Source of the DNA: Candidatus Nitricoxidireducens bremensis
GTDB taxonomy: Bacteria; Pseudomonadota; Gammaproteobacteria; Burkholderiales; Rhodocyclaceae
Direction of reading: 5' to 3'
Length of the DNA: 48,912 nt
Assembly (NCBI GenBank): GCA_030247725.1
Contig: JAOTRT010000018.1
Coordinates: forward strand, 1-48,912
Position numbers and translations under genes: made by a program. The notes beneath the pieces are model-generated. The model had not been told where the DNA came from. It worked only from the letters and a program-made list of their open reading frames with translations, and ran no database searches. Positions 1-6,740 of this stretch are shown piece by piece (position 1 is the stretch's first letter; the number at the start of each line of letters is the position of its first letter).

Positions 1-2
1 GC

Positions 3-170
3 AACATGGCGCAGGCAACCCCGATCCCAGCGGTTGTCATCCCGGATGAATGCTGGCACGATGCCGGCTATCGAAACGTCATGGCGATTTTCTTCGGGCG
101 GCTATGGCGCCGCCAGCGTGTGATGTGCCTGGGCGTCGCTGATATTCGACAGTCTGTTGATGCATATTGA
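3..170 (+). other. Window edge, open frame of unclear status
   Basis: The first 250 bases hold no recognisable gene. A frame on the plus strand is open from the window edge to a stop at 168-170 (about 55 codons, including an internal ATG at 6), and could be the 3' end of a gene that starts outside the window. The translation resembles nothing I recognise. Bases 171-250 are richer in A and T and precede the next gene. Confidence 0.2.
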
Positions 171-250
171 GTTCGACTTCGTTCCGTTGTTTGAACCTTC
201 ACTGAGTTTTCCTACAGCTTCGTTAGCACTCTTTATTCCGGCCCATATCT

Positions 251-1090
251 ATGCGCGAAATAGAAAGAAATCTGATGCCACTGCTAATCACCAGCATGGC
301 TGTCATCGCGCCACTGCTTTTTATTCTAGGGCTGGTTATCGGGAACCATCTGCAAGGGGCGGGAACCCTTACCGCAGACTCCCTTTCGTCATGGCTATCT
401 GCGATAGCGACGGTCGCGATCGCAGTGCTCACATTCATTCTTGCCAAAGAGACGTGGTATCTGAGGGAGGCGCAAATTCAGCAACTCGCCGAGTTGAAGC
501 GTGAAAACATTCGGCCAAACGTTGGTGTCCAGCTCGAAAGTAGCCCGGCTGGAATGAACTTCATCAACGCGAAAATAAGTAATTTAGGGAAGGGGATCGC
601 GAGGAAGGTCACCTTTGAATTTCTTGACAGGCAAGGCAATCCAGTTGCCTCAAGCCAAGATGCGGTAGTTGATAAATTTATGAAGCTGGGCATATTCCGG
701 CTTGGCTTGGAATCTATTGGGATAGGCCAGACCATCTCAAGTTTCGTGTTTAGCTTCTACGACCTCGGGAAGGAATTAAACGGCGAGATATTCAAACCGT
801 ATCTTCACATTGTCATTGCATTCGAGGACGTTGAAGGAACGAAATACACGAATACATTTGCAGTGGACTTCGCGCAATTTGAAGGTGTCAGTGAGCTGGG
901 CGGTGATGCTCTTCACCAAATGGCCGATGACCTTAAGAAGATCCGGGAGTCTCTTGGGCGAGTGGCAAAAAATTTCAACGGGCACATTGACGTAGACGTC
1001 TACTCCTCAGCTGACAGGAAGGAAGAAAAAGAAGCCACAAGAAAGTGGATCGAAGAACAACGGGGAGCGGGTAATGGGAAAGAGTGCTAA
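251..1090 (+). CDS. Hypothetical protein with two N-terminal membrane helices
   Basis: A 279-residue protein of unknown function. Two hydrophobic segments at about residues 10-32 and 45-65 form a hairpin, followed by a short helix (about 66-90) rich in Glu/Gln/Lys and a soluble, probably beta-rich domain (about 95-215). The C-terminus is charged and Lys/Glu-rich. This layout is common in uncharacterised proteins encoded on accessory islands, but no catalytic motif is visible. The gene is clearly less GC-rich than the housekeeping genes here, which suggests acquisition by transfer. No convincing Shine-Dalgarno sequence precedes the ATG. Its neighbours are a relic of a kinase gene and a toxin-antitoxin pair, so the whole 1.8-kb block looks like accessory DNA. 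The start is chosen because it includes the first hydrophobic helix. Confidence 0.7.
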   Translation: MREIERNLMPLLITSMAVIAPLLFILGLVIGNHLQGAGTLTADSLSSWLSAIATVAIAVLTFILAKETWYLREAQIQQLAELKRENIRPNVGVQLESSPAGMNFINAKISNLGKGIARKVTFEFLDRQGNPVASSQDAVVDKFMKLGIFRLGLESIGIGQTISSFVFSFYDLGKELNGEIFKPYLHIVIAFEDVEGTKYTNTFAVDFAQFEGVSELGGDALHQMADDLKKIRESLGRVAKNFNGHIDVDVYSSADRKEEKEATRKWIEEQRGAGNGKEC

Positions 1091-1100
1091 CCCTGCGCCC

Positions 1101-1172
1101 AAGGGCTTGACGAGGTGCTTCCAGGTTGGGGGGGTGATTTCGAGTCGTTCGGGCGGAGTGTCGCCCGTCAAT
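1101..1172 (-). pseudogene. Relic of a hybrid kinase receiver domain
   Basis: On the minus strand this stretch encodes LTGDTPPERLEITPPTWKHL followed by a KP pair, matching the end of the receiver domain of the intact hybrid kinase downstream (LTGDTSPERLEITHPTWKHL then KP). At DNA level 1101-1170 aligns without gaps to 1908-1977, with 60 of 70 positions identical by hand count. The rest of the gene is absent. The two copies are in the same orientation and bracket the toxin-antitoxin pair, so they also form an imperfect direct repeat about 807 bases apart. This could be the remnant of a second kinase gene or a scar of the event that brought in the toxin-antitoxin pair. Confidence 0.75.
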
Positions 1173-1176
1173 GCGC

Positions 1177-1204
1177 TTGACGTGTGTAGTACATAGGCTA
1201 CACT
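1177..1204 (+). promoter_or_regulatory. Toxin-antitoxin promoter with internal palindrome
   Basis: A sigma70-like promoter: -35 TTGACG (1177-1182), 16-base spacer, -10 TACACT (1199-1204). The inverted repeat GTGTAG-N8-CTACAC (1184-1203) fills the spacer and -10 region, as expected for an operator bound by the HTH antitoxin. The toxin ATG at 1211 falls about where transcription should start and no Shine-Dalgarno sequence lies before it, so the message may be leaderless. The boxes and repeat are seen directly; the operator role is inferred from how such modules are usually autoregulated. Confidence 0.6.
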
Positions 1205-1210
1205 TGCTCC

Positions 1211-1498
1211 ATGCTTGTTCGGACGACCGAGGTCTATAGAGACTGGATCGCCGCCCTTAAGGATCGTGCGGGTCGTGCTCGGATTCAGATGCGCGTTGAT
1301 CGTCTGGTTCACGGCAATCCCGGACAGCATCGGAACCTGACTGACGGAGTGTCCGAGCTGAAGATCGATTTCGGGCCTGGCTATCGCGTCTACTACACCG
1401 AGCGGGGCGGCGAAATCATTGTTCTTCTGGCCGGCGGCGATAAATCCAGCCAGCAGCAGGACGTCAAGACCGCGATTGCACTCGCCAGGAATCTGTAG
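1211..1498 (+). CDS. RelE/HigB-family toxin (Gp49-like addiction module killer)
   Basis: A 95-residue protein of the RelE/ParE superfamily, in the subgroup often named addiction module killer protein or phage Gp49-like. Members with a RelE fold usually cleave mRNA at the ribosome; that activity is family knowledge and not shown here. Visible features are a basic N-terminal helical region, the conserved stretch NLTDGVSELKIDFGPGYRVY typical of the subgroup, and a C-terminal strand with LLAGGDKSSQQQD followed by a helix. Length is normal for the family. The partner antitoxin gene follows after 12 bases, giving the toxin-first order typical of HigBA-like modules. The ATG has no Shine-Dalgarno sequence and sits at the likely transcription start. 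Confidence 0.88.
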   Translation: MLVRTTEVYRDWIAALKDRAGRARIQMRVDRLVHGNPGQHRNLTDGVSELKIDFGPGYRVYYTERGGEIIVLLAGGDKSSQQQDVKTAIALARNL

Positions 1499-1510
1499 GA
1501 GGAACTTGAA

Positions 1511-1828
1511 ATGCCCAAGACTTCGCATAAGCCATCCGCCAGGACGAAGACTGTGCCCTACGATGTGGCGGAGCAACTGCGTACGCCGGAAGAGATGGCC
1601 GAGTACCTCGATGCCTGGCTCACCGAGGCGCCTGAGGATGCCGTGGGTATTGCGCGTGCCCTCGGCGATATTGCCCGTGCCAAGGGAATGTCGCAGGTGG
1701 CGCGCGACACGGGCCTCAGCCGCGAGAGCCTCTACAAGGCGCTGAGCGAAAGTGGGAATCCAAGCTTTGCCACTGTTCTCAAGGTCGCCCACGCGCTCGG
1801 CGTGCGGCTGCATGCCGAAGCCGCCTGA
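1511..1828 (+). CDS. HTH antitoxin of the addiction module (HigA-like)
   Basis: A 105-residue antitoxin of the addiction module antidote family. The N-terminal 40 residues probably wrap the toxin, and a helix-turn-helix domain occupies about residues 50-100, with the helices around QVARDTGLSRESLYKALSES (about 63-82). It should neutralise the toxin encoded just upstream and repress their shared promoter through the palindrome at 1184-1203. A strong AGGAGG lies about 8 bases before the ATG, in contrast to the toxin, which would favour antitoxin excess. The gene ends 30 bases before the convergent hybrid kinase gene. Family assignment rests on the domain layout and on the neighbour. Confidence 0.88.
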   Translation: MPKTSHKPSARTKTVPYDVAEQLRTPEEMAEYLDAWLTEAPEDAVGIARALGDIARAKGMSQVARDTGLSRESLYKALSESGNPSFATVLKVAHALGVRLHAEAA

Positions 1829-1858
1829 AACATAGGCATCTCGTCGCGCGGCGCGGCC

Positions 1859-3784
1859 TCAGGTTGACGCCTGCTCCTCGATGGCCGCCACCAGCTTCGT
1901 CAGGTCCACGGGTTTGAAGAGGTGCTTCCAGGTGGGGTGGGTGATTTCGAGCCGCTCGGGCGAGGTGTCGCCTGTCAGCACGACGGCGCGGATGGGGTTG
2001 AGGGTGCCCTGCTGGACGGCTTCCAGGAACTGGACGCCGTTCATGCCCGGTAGCTGGAAATCCGAGACGTAGGCGTAGGCGCCCCAGGCGCGGGGGTCGG
2101 CCAGTGCTTGTTCGGCGCTGCCGTAGGCGGTGGCCGCGAAGCCGAGGGCGCGCAGCGACAGGGTCAGGGCCTGGGCCACCATTTCGTCGTCTTCCACGAT
2201 CACCACCTGGCGGCCGGCGGCGGCAGCGGGTCCGGCGGCTGCCGCGTCCCCGGCGGTGCCGGCGGCCGGCGCCGCCAGGGGCAGGCGGAATTCGAACAGG
2301 CTGCCCTGGCCGGGCCGGGAACGGCAGACGATGTCGCTGCCGAGCAGGCGTGCCAGGCGCCGGGCGATGGCGAGTCCGAGGCCCAGGCCCTTGGCCCGGT
2401 TGCGCTCGGGGTTCTGGACCTGGAAGTACTCGTCGTAGATGCGGTCGATGTACTCGGGGGCGATGCCGATGCCCGTGTCCCACACCTGGATGCGGGCCTG
2501 GTCGCCGCTGCGGCGGATGCCCACCAGCACGCCGCCGCGCTGGGTGTATTTGATGGCGTTGCCGACGAGGTTGCGCAACAGGCTCTGCAGCAGCTTGCCG
2601 TCGGTGTAGAGGGCGAGTTCGCCGGGGGGGAAGTGGAGGCGGAACTTCAGGCCCTTGGCGGCGGCCAGGGCGGCGAATTCGGCGTCGATGCCGCCGAACA
2701 GGGTGTAGATATCGACGGGCTCCAGCGCCGGCGTGACGGCGCCGGCATCGAGCTTGGAAATGTCGAGCAGGGCATTCAGCAGGTCGCCCAGGTTGCGCGT
2801 CGATTGGCCCAGGTAATGGGCGATGCGCTTCTGGTCCTCGTTCATGGAAGTCTTGGCGAGGGCGTCGGTGAACAGGTTGATGGCCTGGATCGGCTGTCGC
2901 AGGTCGTGGCTGGCGGCGGCGAGGAAGCGCGACTTGGACTGGGTCGCCTGTTCGGCGGCTTCCTTCGCCGCGAATAGCCTCCGGTTGGTGGCGTTGAGGG
3001 CTTCCGTGCGCTCCAGCACCAGGCGTTCCAGGTTGTTCTGGTAGCCGGCCAGGCTGTGCTGGCGCATTTCGATCTCGGCGAGCATGGCGTTGAAGCTTCG
3101 CACCAGGTCGCCGATCTCGTCGTCCCCCGCGGCGGCGGCGCGCAGGGAGAAGTCGCTGCTCTCGCGCACTTCCCGCGCCGTACCGGCGAGATCCTTCACC
3201 GGCTTGACGATGCGGTCCAGGGAGCGGAAGCCGAATCCCAGCACCAGGACCAGCCCCAGCAGGTTGACGCCGATCACCAGGAAGGCCTGCAACAGGAAGT
3301 GGAAGCGGGACTCGGCCAGGTTGGCGCGGATGAAGATGTGGCCGATCGTCGAGTCGTCGAGCCGGATCGGCTGGAGCAGCGTGGTGACCGGCGCCAGCAG
3401 GCCGAAGCTCGGCAGATGCTCCTGCCGATCGTCGGCGGTCTCCGGCAGGCCCGCTTCCTGGCCGTAAGCCGCCAGGCGATAGCCGTCGAGGGCATAGATG
3501 GCCGCCGCCTCGATTTCCTGGCGCGCCGCCATGATGTTCATGGCTTCCCGCGCCGCCTTGCCGTCGTGGAAGGCGACGGCCGCACCGGCGGCAACGCCGA
3601 CGGCGTCGGCGATGGTCAGCAAGGACTGCCGCGTCTGTTCCTGCTGGTTGCGCCATTCGAGGGCGGCGCCGGCCAGCATGGCGATGCCCACGGCGGCGGC
3701 GACGGCCACGACGATGAGCCGGAACAGCCGGTAGCGGATGGAGTAGCGGTCGATGCAGGGGAATAGGCGGCCCATGGCGTTCAT
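1859..3784 (-). CDS. Membrane hybrid histidine kinase with C-terminal receiver
   Basis: A 641-residue hybrid sensor kinase. In order: membrane helix at about 20-42; a periplasmic domain (43-160) that resembles the CHASE8 type also found in YfiN; second helix at about 165-187; HAMP (about 188-243); coiled segment; HisKA with phospho-acceptor His293 in ASHDLRQP; an ATPase domain with the N-box NLVGNAIKYT and glycine-rich GLGLGLAIAR; receiver domain (about 525-640) with acidic EDDE, phospho-acceptor Asp575 in SDFQLPGMNG, the LTGDT switch and Lys624. The start overlaps the yfiR-like stop as ATGA, so translation is coupled. No DNA-binding output domain is present, so the signal must pass to another protein or feed back on the kinase. 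YfiR proteins act on CHASE8-bearing cyclases elsewhere; here the partner is probably this kinase (inference). Confidence 0.9.
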   Translation of the reverse strand: MNAMGRLFPCIDRYSIRYRLFRLIVVAVAAAVGIAMLAGAALEWRNQQEQTRQSLLTIADAVGVAAGAAVAFHDGKAAREAMNIMAARQEIEAAAIYALDGYRLAAYGQEAGLPETADDRQEHLPSFGLLAPVTTLLQPIRLDDSTIGHIFIRANLAESRFHFLLQAFLVIGVNLLGLVLVLGFGFRSLDRIVKPVKDLAGTAREVRESSDFSLRAAAAGDDEIGDLVRSFNAMLAEIEMRQHSLAGYQNNLERLVLERTEALNATNRRLFAAKEAAEQATQSKSRFLAAASHDLRQPIQAINLFTDALAKTSMNEDQKRIAHYLGQSTRNLGDLLNALLDISKLDAGAVTPALEPVDIYTLFGGIDAEFAALAAAKGLKFRLHFPPGELALYTDGKLLQSLLRNLVGNAIKYTQRGGVLVGIRRSGDQARIQVWDTGIGIAPEYIDRIYDEYFQVQNPERNRAKGLGLGLAIARRLARLLGSDIVCRSRPGQGSLFEFRLPLAAPAAGTAGDAAAAGPAAAAGRQVVIVEDDEMVAQALTLSLRALGFAATAYGSAEQALADPRAWGAYAYVSDFQLPGMNGVQFLEAVQQGTLNPIRAVVLTGDTSPERLEITHPTWKHLFKPVDLTKLVAAIEEQAST

Positions 3785-4305
3785 TCCACGATGCGGCGGG
3801 CCAGGCGCAGGAGCTGGGGCTGCAGATGCAGCCCGGCGCGCCTGGCTTCCAGCAGGTTGATGTCGAAGCGCGTCTGGCCGTCGAGCTGGGAAATCTCGAT
3901 CATGCCGCCGTCGCGGACGAAGCCGGGGTAGCTGCCGATGGTGAGGGCCTGTCCGCTCGCCTGGCGGTCGACGACATCCTGCCACAGCCGCGGCGAGTCC
4001 ACGTAGATCACCCGGCAGTCGAGTTGCTGGACGAAGCGCACTGGGGCCAGCGGCATGCCGCGCACCAGACGGTCGCCGAGGGCCTCGATGGCGGCCATCT
4101 GGGCCGGGTCGCCGGTGGCGACGCACAGGCGCAACCGTGCCGGCCCGGTCGGGGCGGGCCAACCGGTGAGCTTGATGAAGTTGTAGACCAGGGCCGCGCG
4201 TACCGCCTGGGGGGTGACCGTCTCCGTCGCCAGGACGGGCGCCGACGCCGGTGCCGCGGGCACCAGCAGGGCGATCATCAGCAGGAGGAGGCGTTTGGGC
4301 GTCAT
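3781..4305 (-). CDS. YfiR/DUF4154-family periplasmic protein
   Basis: A 174-residue protein with a signal peptide (MTPKRLLLLMIALLVPAAP, cleavage near residue 24) and a YfiR-like domain. Typical family features are the opening AALVYNFIKLTGWP, the middle strand with LCVATGDP, the RFVQQLDCRVIYV region and the ending MIEISQLDGQTRFDINLLEA. In Pseudomonas, YfiR is a periplasmic repressor of a membrane diguanylate cyclase. Here the gene sits between a TonB-dependent receptor and a CHASE8-like hybrid kinase, so its target is probably that kinase. The stop overlaps the kinase start by four bases (ATGA), and the receptor stop is 22 bases upstream. The ATG was chosen because it begins the signal peptide; a longer upstream frame has no protein-like sequence. 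Confidence 0.85.
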   Translation of the reverse strand: MTPKRLLLLMIALLVPAAPASAPVLATETVTPQAVRAALVYNFIKLTGWPAPTGPARLRLCVATGDPAQMAAIEALGDRLVRGMPLAPVRFVQQLDCRVIYVDSPRLWQDVVDRQASGQALTIGSYPGFVRDGGMIEISQLDGQTRFDINLLEARRAGLHLQPQLLRLARRIVE

Positions 4306-4327
4306 GCCTGGCGGAGGAAACGGGGAC

Positions 4328-6400
4328 CTAGAATTTGAATCGCACTTCCCCGAAAACGCTACGTCCGGGCAGCGGCAGGTTGTTGGGAATGCCCCGTGCG
4401 CTGTATTCCCGCGCGTCCGTGTCGAACAGGTTGCGGATGGAGGCCGCCAGTTCCCAGTCGCGGTGCAGGGCGTAGCGCAGCGTGGTGTCCACCAGGGTGT
4501 AGGCGTGTATCGGCGCGCGGGCATCGCCCGGGGCGAGGGCATGGGGGCCGACCAGATTGGCCTGCAGGTTCCAGTGCCAGCCGGGGGCGAAGGTCCAGTC
4601 CGTGCGCAGGTAGGCCGTCTGGCGGGGCACCGAGTTGTAGCGCGTGGTGTCGTTGCGGTCGGTGAGGTTGCCGGAGATGCGCAGGGTCTTCGTCGCCTGC
4701 CACTTGGCTTCCAGTTCGATGCCGCTGGCGATGTTCTTGCCGCTGTTCTGGTACTTGAGGGCCGCGTCCTGGGTGATCAGATTGGTCTGGGTGAAGCGGT
4801 AGAGGTTGAGGCCCAGGCTCAGGTCCCGGGAGGCCAGGAAGGAGAAGGACAGGTCCCAGGTGCGGGATTTCTCCGGCGCCAGGCCGGGGTTGGGGACGGT
4901 GGCCGCCGTGAGGGAATACAGCTCCAGGTAGGAGGGGGCGCGGAAGGCCTCGCCGTACATCAGCTTGGTGGTGAGGCGGTCCGTGGTCTGCCATACCGTG
5001 CCCAGGCGCGGCGTCGCCGCGCCGCCGAAGTCCGAGTAGCGGTCGTAGCGCAGGCCGGCGGTGAGTTCCCAGTCCTTGGCGAAGGCCCAGATGTCCTGGA
5101 CGAACAGGTGGCCGACCTTGCGTACCTTCTCCGGCGCGAAGGCATAGGGCGAGCCGGCCAGGTTCACCAGGGGGCCGCCCACCGGCAGGACGGCGCCGTT
5201 GGGCCCGGTGCCGTAGTTGACCAGATGCTCGACGGCGTAGAGGTCCTGCCAGCTGTAGCCGCCGCCGACGGACAGGGTGTGGTCCTTGAAGCCGGAGTAC
5301 GTGCCGCTGCCTTCGAAGTTCCACTGGCGTTCGGCGGAGCGCTGCCGGTTGATGAGGCCGTCGGGATAGGTGCCGACGGCGGCGCCGCCGCAGTTGCTGG
5401 CCGCCGTGCATGTGAAGCCGGGCGGGCGTTCCTGGAAGCCGTTGCCTGAACTGTAGTCCAGGTGCCGGAAACGCACTTCCGCGTTCACGCCCCAATCGGG
5501 GGCGAAGTCGGCGTTGCTGTAAAGCAGCTGCAGGCCGAGGCGGCTGTCCTTGGCGCGGGTGACCGGGTCCAGCACGCCGCCGCCCGTCAGCCCGGTTTCC
5601 AGGTCGCCATGGCGCGCGTAATCGGCCATCAGGCGCCAGTTGTCCCGCGCCGCGGAGAAGCGGATGTCGATGCCGTTCCAGCCGTAGCCGGCGTGGCCGG
5701 GGGCGGCGGAGAGCAGGGTGCCGGCCGTCCTGTCCTGGCTGGTCTGGCCGTCGGCCGCGATGGCCGGATTGTGGCCGTCGGTGCGCGACAGCTCCGCCGT
5801 CAGGCCGATGTCGAAGCCGTTCCAGTGGCCGCCGTGCTGCCCCCAGACCGCCTGGGAGTTGAAGCTGCCGATCCGCACGCCCATCTCGGACTGTTCTATC
5901 CTGCCGGCGGTCTTGGTGATGACATTGATGGCGCCGGAAGAGGCGTCCGAGCCGAAAAGGGCCGAGCCGGGGCCGCGGATGATCTCCACCCGCTCGATCA
6001 TGCTGGTGGGCAGGCCCTTCCAGAAGATGCCTGTAGACCAGGCCAGGTCCTTCACCGGGGCGCCGTTCACCATCACCAGGGTGTGGGGGGCGTTGGCGCC
6101 GCGGAAGGTCACCAGGGGCCGGAAGCCGAACAGGTTGGTGCGGATGTAGATGCCCGGCACGCTCTGCAGGATTTCGGTGAGGTTGGTGGCGCCGGTGGCC
6201 CGGATGTCCTCGGCCGTGATGACGGAGACCACGGAGGGCGCCTTGGAGGCCGCCTGCCGGGTGTTGGTGGAGATGGTGACCTTGGTCGCCATCAGGTCTT
6301 CCAGGCTCAGGGACAGCAGGTGGTCGAGGGTCGCCGCGGTGTCCGCGTAGGCGGCCTGCGCCAGGAGCAGCCCCAGCAGGATGGGAGCGTAGCGTTTCAT
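4328..6400 (-). CDS. TonB-dependent outer-membrane receptor
   Basis: A 690-residue TonB-dependent receptor. A signal peptide covers residues 1-19 (ending AQAAYA). The plug domain follows, with PSVVSVITAEDIRATGATNL, the conserved VERVEI-type segment IERVEIIRGPGSALFGSDAS and GAINVITK, then a 22-strand barrel ending in the expected aromatic FKF. The substrate cannot be read from sequence: the general style resembles vitamin B12, siderophore and colicin-I type receptors. It is the first large gene of an operon with the yfiR-like gene and a hybrid kinase, so it may be a sensor input rather than a bulk importer. Start at 6400 gives the signal peptide. It has only a weak GGGGA upstream, but its ATG overlaps the stop of a short leader ORF (ATATGA), so coupling may supply ribosomes. 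Confidence 0.92.
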   Translation of the reverse strand: MKRYAPILLGLLLAQAAYADTAATLDHLLSLSLEDLMATKVTISTNTRQAASKAPSVVSVITAEDIRATGATNLTEILQSVPGIYIRTNLFGFRPLVTFRGANAPHTLVMVNGAPVKDLAWSTGIFWKGLPTSMIERVEIIRGPGSALFGSDASSGAINVITKTAGRIEQSEMGVRIGSFNSQAVWGQHGGHWNGFDIGLTAELSRTDGHNPAIAADGQTSQDRTAGTLLSAAPGHAGYGWNGIDIRFSAARDNWRLMADYARHGDLETGLTGGGVLDPVTRAKDSRLGLQLLYSNADFAPDWGVNAEVRFRHLDYSSGNGFQERPPGFTCTAASNCGGAAVGTYPDGLINRQRSAERQWNFEGSGTYSGFKDHTLSVGGGYSWQDLYAVEHLVNYGTGPNGAVLPVGGPLVNLAGSPYAFAPEKVRKVGHLFVQDIWAFAKDWELTAGLRYDRYSDFGGAATPRLGTVWQTTDRLTTKLMYGEAFRAPSYLELYSLTAATVPNPGLAPEKSRTWDLSFSFLASRDLSLGLNLYRFTQTNLITQDAALKYQNSGKNIASGIELEAKWQATKTLRISGNLTDRNDTTRYNSVPRQTAYLRTDWTFAPGWHWNLQANLVGPHALAPGDARAPIHAYTLVDTTLRYALHRDWELAASIRNLFDTDAREYSARGIPNNLPLPGRSVFGEVRFKF

Positions 6401-6495
6401 ATTTCCCCGGCCGCGCCGCGGCCTGTCATGGACGGTATGGACGCCGTTGACGCGGGCGGATGAAGCGGTGCAGCGAGTTGCGTGGGCGAATTCAT
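6397..6495 (-). CDS. Short leader ORF coupled to the TonB receptor
   Basis: A 32-codon ORF beginning MNSPTQLAAPLHPPASTA. Its ATG follows a strong GGGAGGGG by a few bases, and its TGA overlaps the receptor ATG (ATATGA). Both features suggest that translation of this ORF delivers ribosomes to the receptor gene. The peptide is rich in Pro, Ala and Ser and matches no family I know. Its ribosome-binding site lies inside one of two alternative hairpins in the leader, so access could be controlled. The ORF, the overlap and the hairpins are seen directly; a regulatory role is inferred. Chance cannot be excluded at this length. Confidence 0.45.
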   Translation of the reverse strand: MNSPTQLAAPLHPPASTASIPSMTGRGAAGEI

Positions 6496-6499
6496 GGCC

Positions 6500-6537
6500 C
6501 CTCCCTTTGCGTTGCCGGGAGGTTTTCGCGTCCCGGC
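6500..6537 (-). promoter_or_regulatory. Two mutually exclusive hairpins in the receptor leader
   Basis: In the minus-strand transcript GCCGGGA (6537-6531) can pair with TCCCGGC (6520-6514) across a 10-base loop. Alternatively CCTCCC (6522-6517) can pair with GGGAGG (6505-6500) across an 11-base loop. The two pairings share bases 6517-6520. The second hides the GGGAGG that serves as ribosome-binding site of the leader ORF. This is the geometry of an attenuator or riboswitch, but I could not match it to a known aptamer. Confidence 0.5.
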
Positions 6538-6570
6538 ACGGCCTGCCGACAGGCAGTTCCAAGTCGGGCG

Positions 6571-6598
6571 ATTGTATGCCGAAGGTGTAGGGAGTCAA
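6571..6598 (-). promoter_or_regulatory. Sigma70-type promoter of the TonB receptor operon
   Basis: Reading the minus strand, -35 TTGACT (6598-6593), a 16-base spacer and -10 TACAAT (6576-6571) each match the consensus at five of six positions. Transcription would begin near 6564, giving a leader of about 160 bases before the receptor gene. A small hairpin (GCCTG/CAGGC, 6541-6554) lies at the start of this leader. Confidence 0.65.
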
Positions 6599-6740
6599 TC
6601 AGGGTTTCCTGACGAGATTCCTTCGCCGCCGGGTGTCTCGCGCCGGTTCCGGGGCCAGGCGGGGATGGCGCGGACTGGATCGGCCGCGGCCGGCATGGTT
6701 CAATGGCGGCCTCCCATCAGCCGGCGCTCCGCCCATCCAT

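Noticed and set aside
1007..1813. A 268-codon minus-strand frame covering the toxin-antitoxin pair
   Set aside because: It joins the antisense of the toxin and antitoxin with the receiver relic. Only the 26 or so residues at 1101-1172 resemble a real protein.
3781..4162. Extended N-terminus for the hybrid kinase starting at 4162
   Set aside because: The extra 126 residues are the wrong frame of the yfiR-like gene. The ATGA overlap and membrane helix place the start at 3784.
6480..6565. Cyclic di-GMP (GEMM-I) or cobalamin riboswitch before the TonB receptor
   Set aside because: A short ACGCAAAG-like segment recalls GEMM, but the remaining conserved core and the tetraloop-receptor arm are not there, and no B12 box was found. 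Kept only as an unclassified structured leader.
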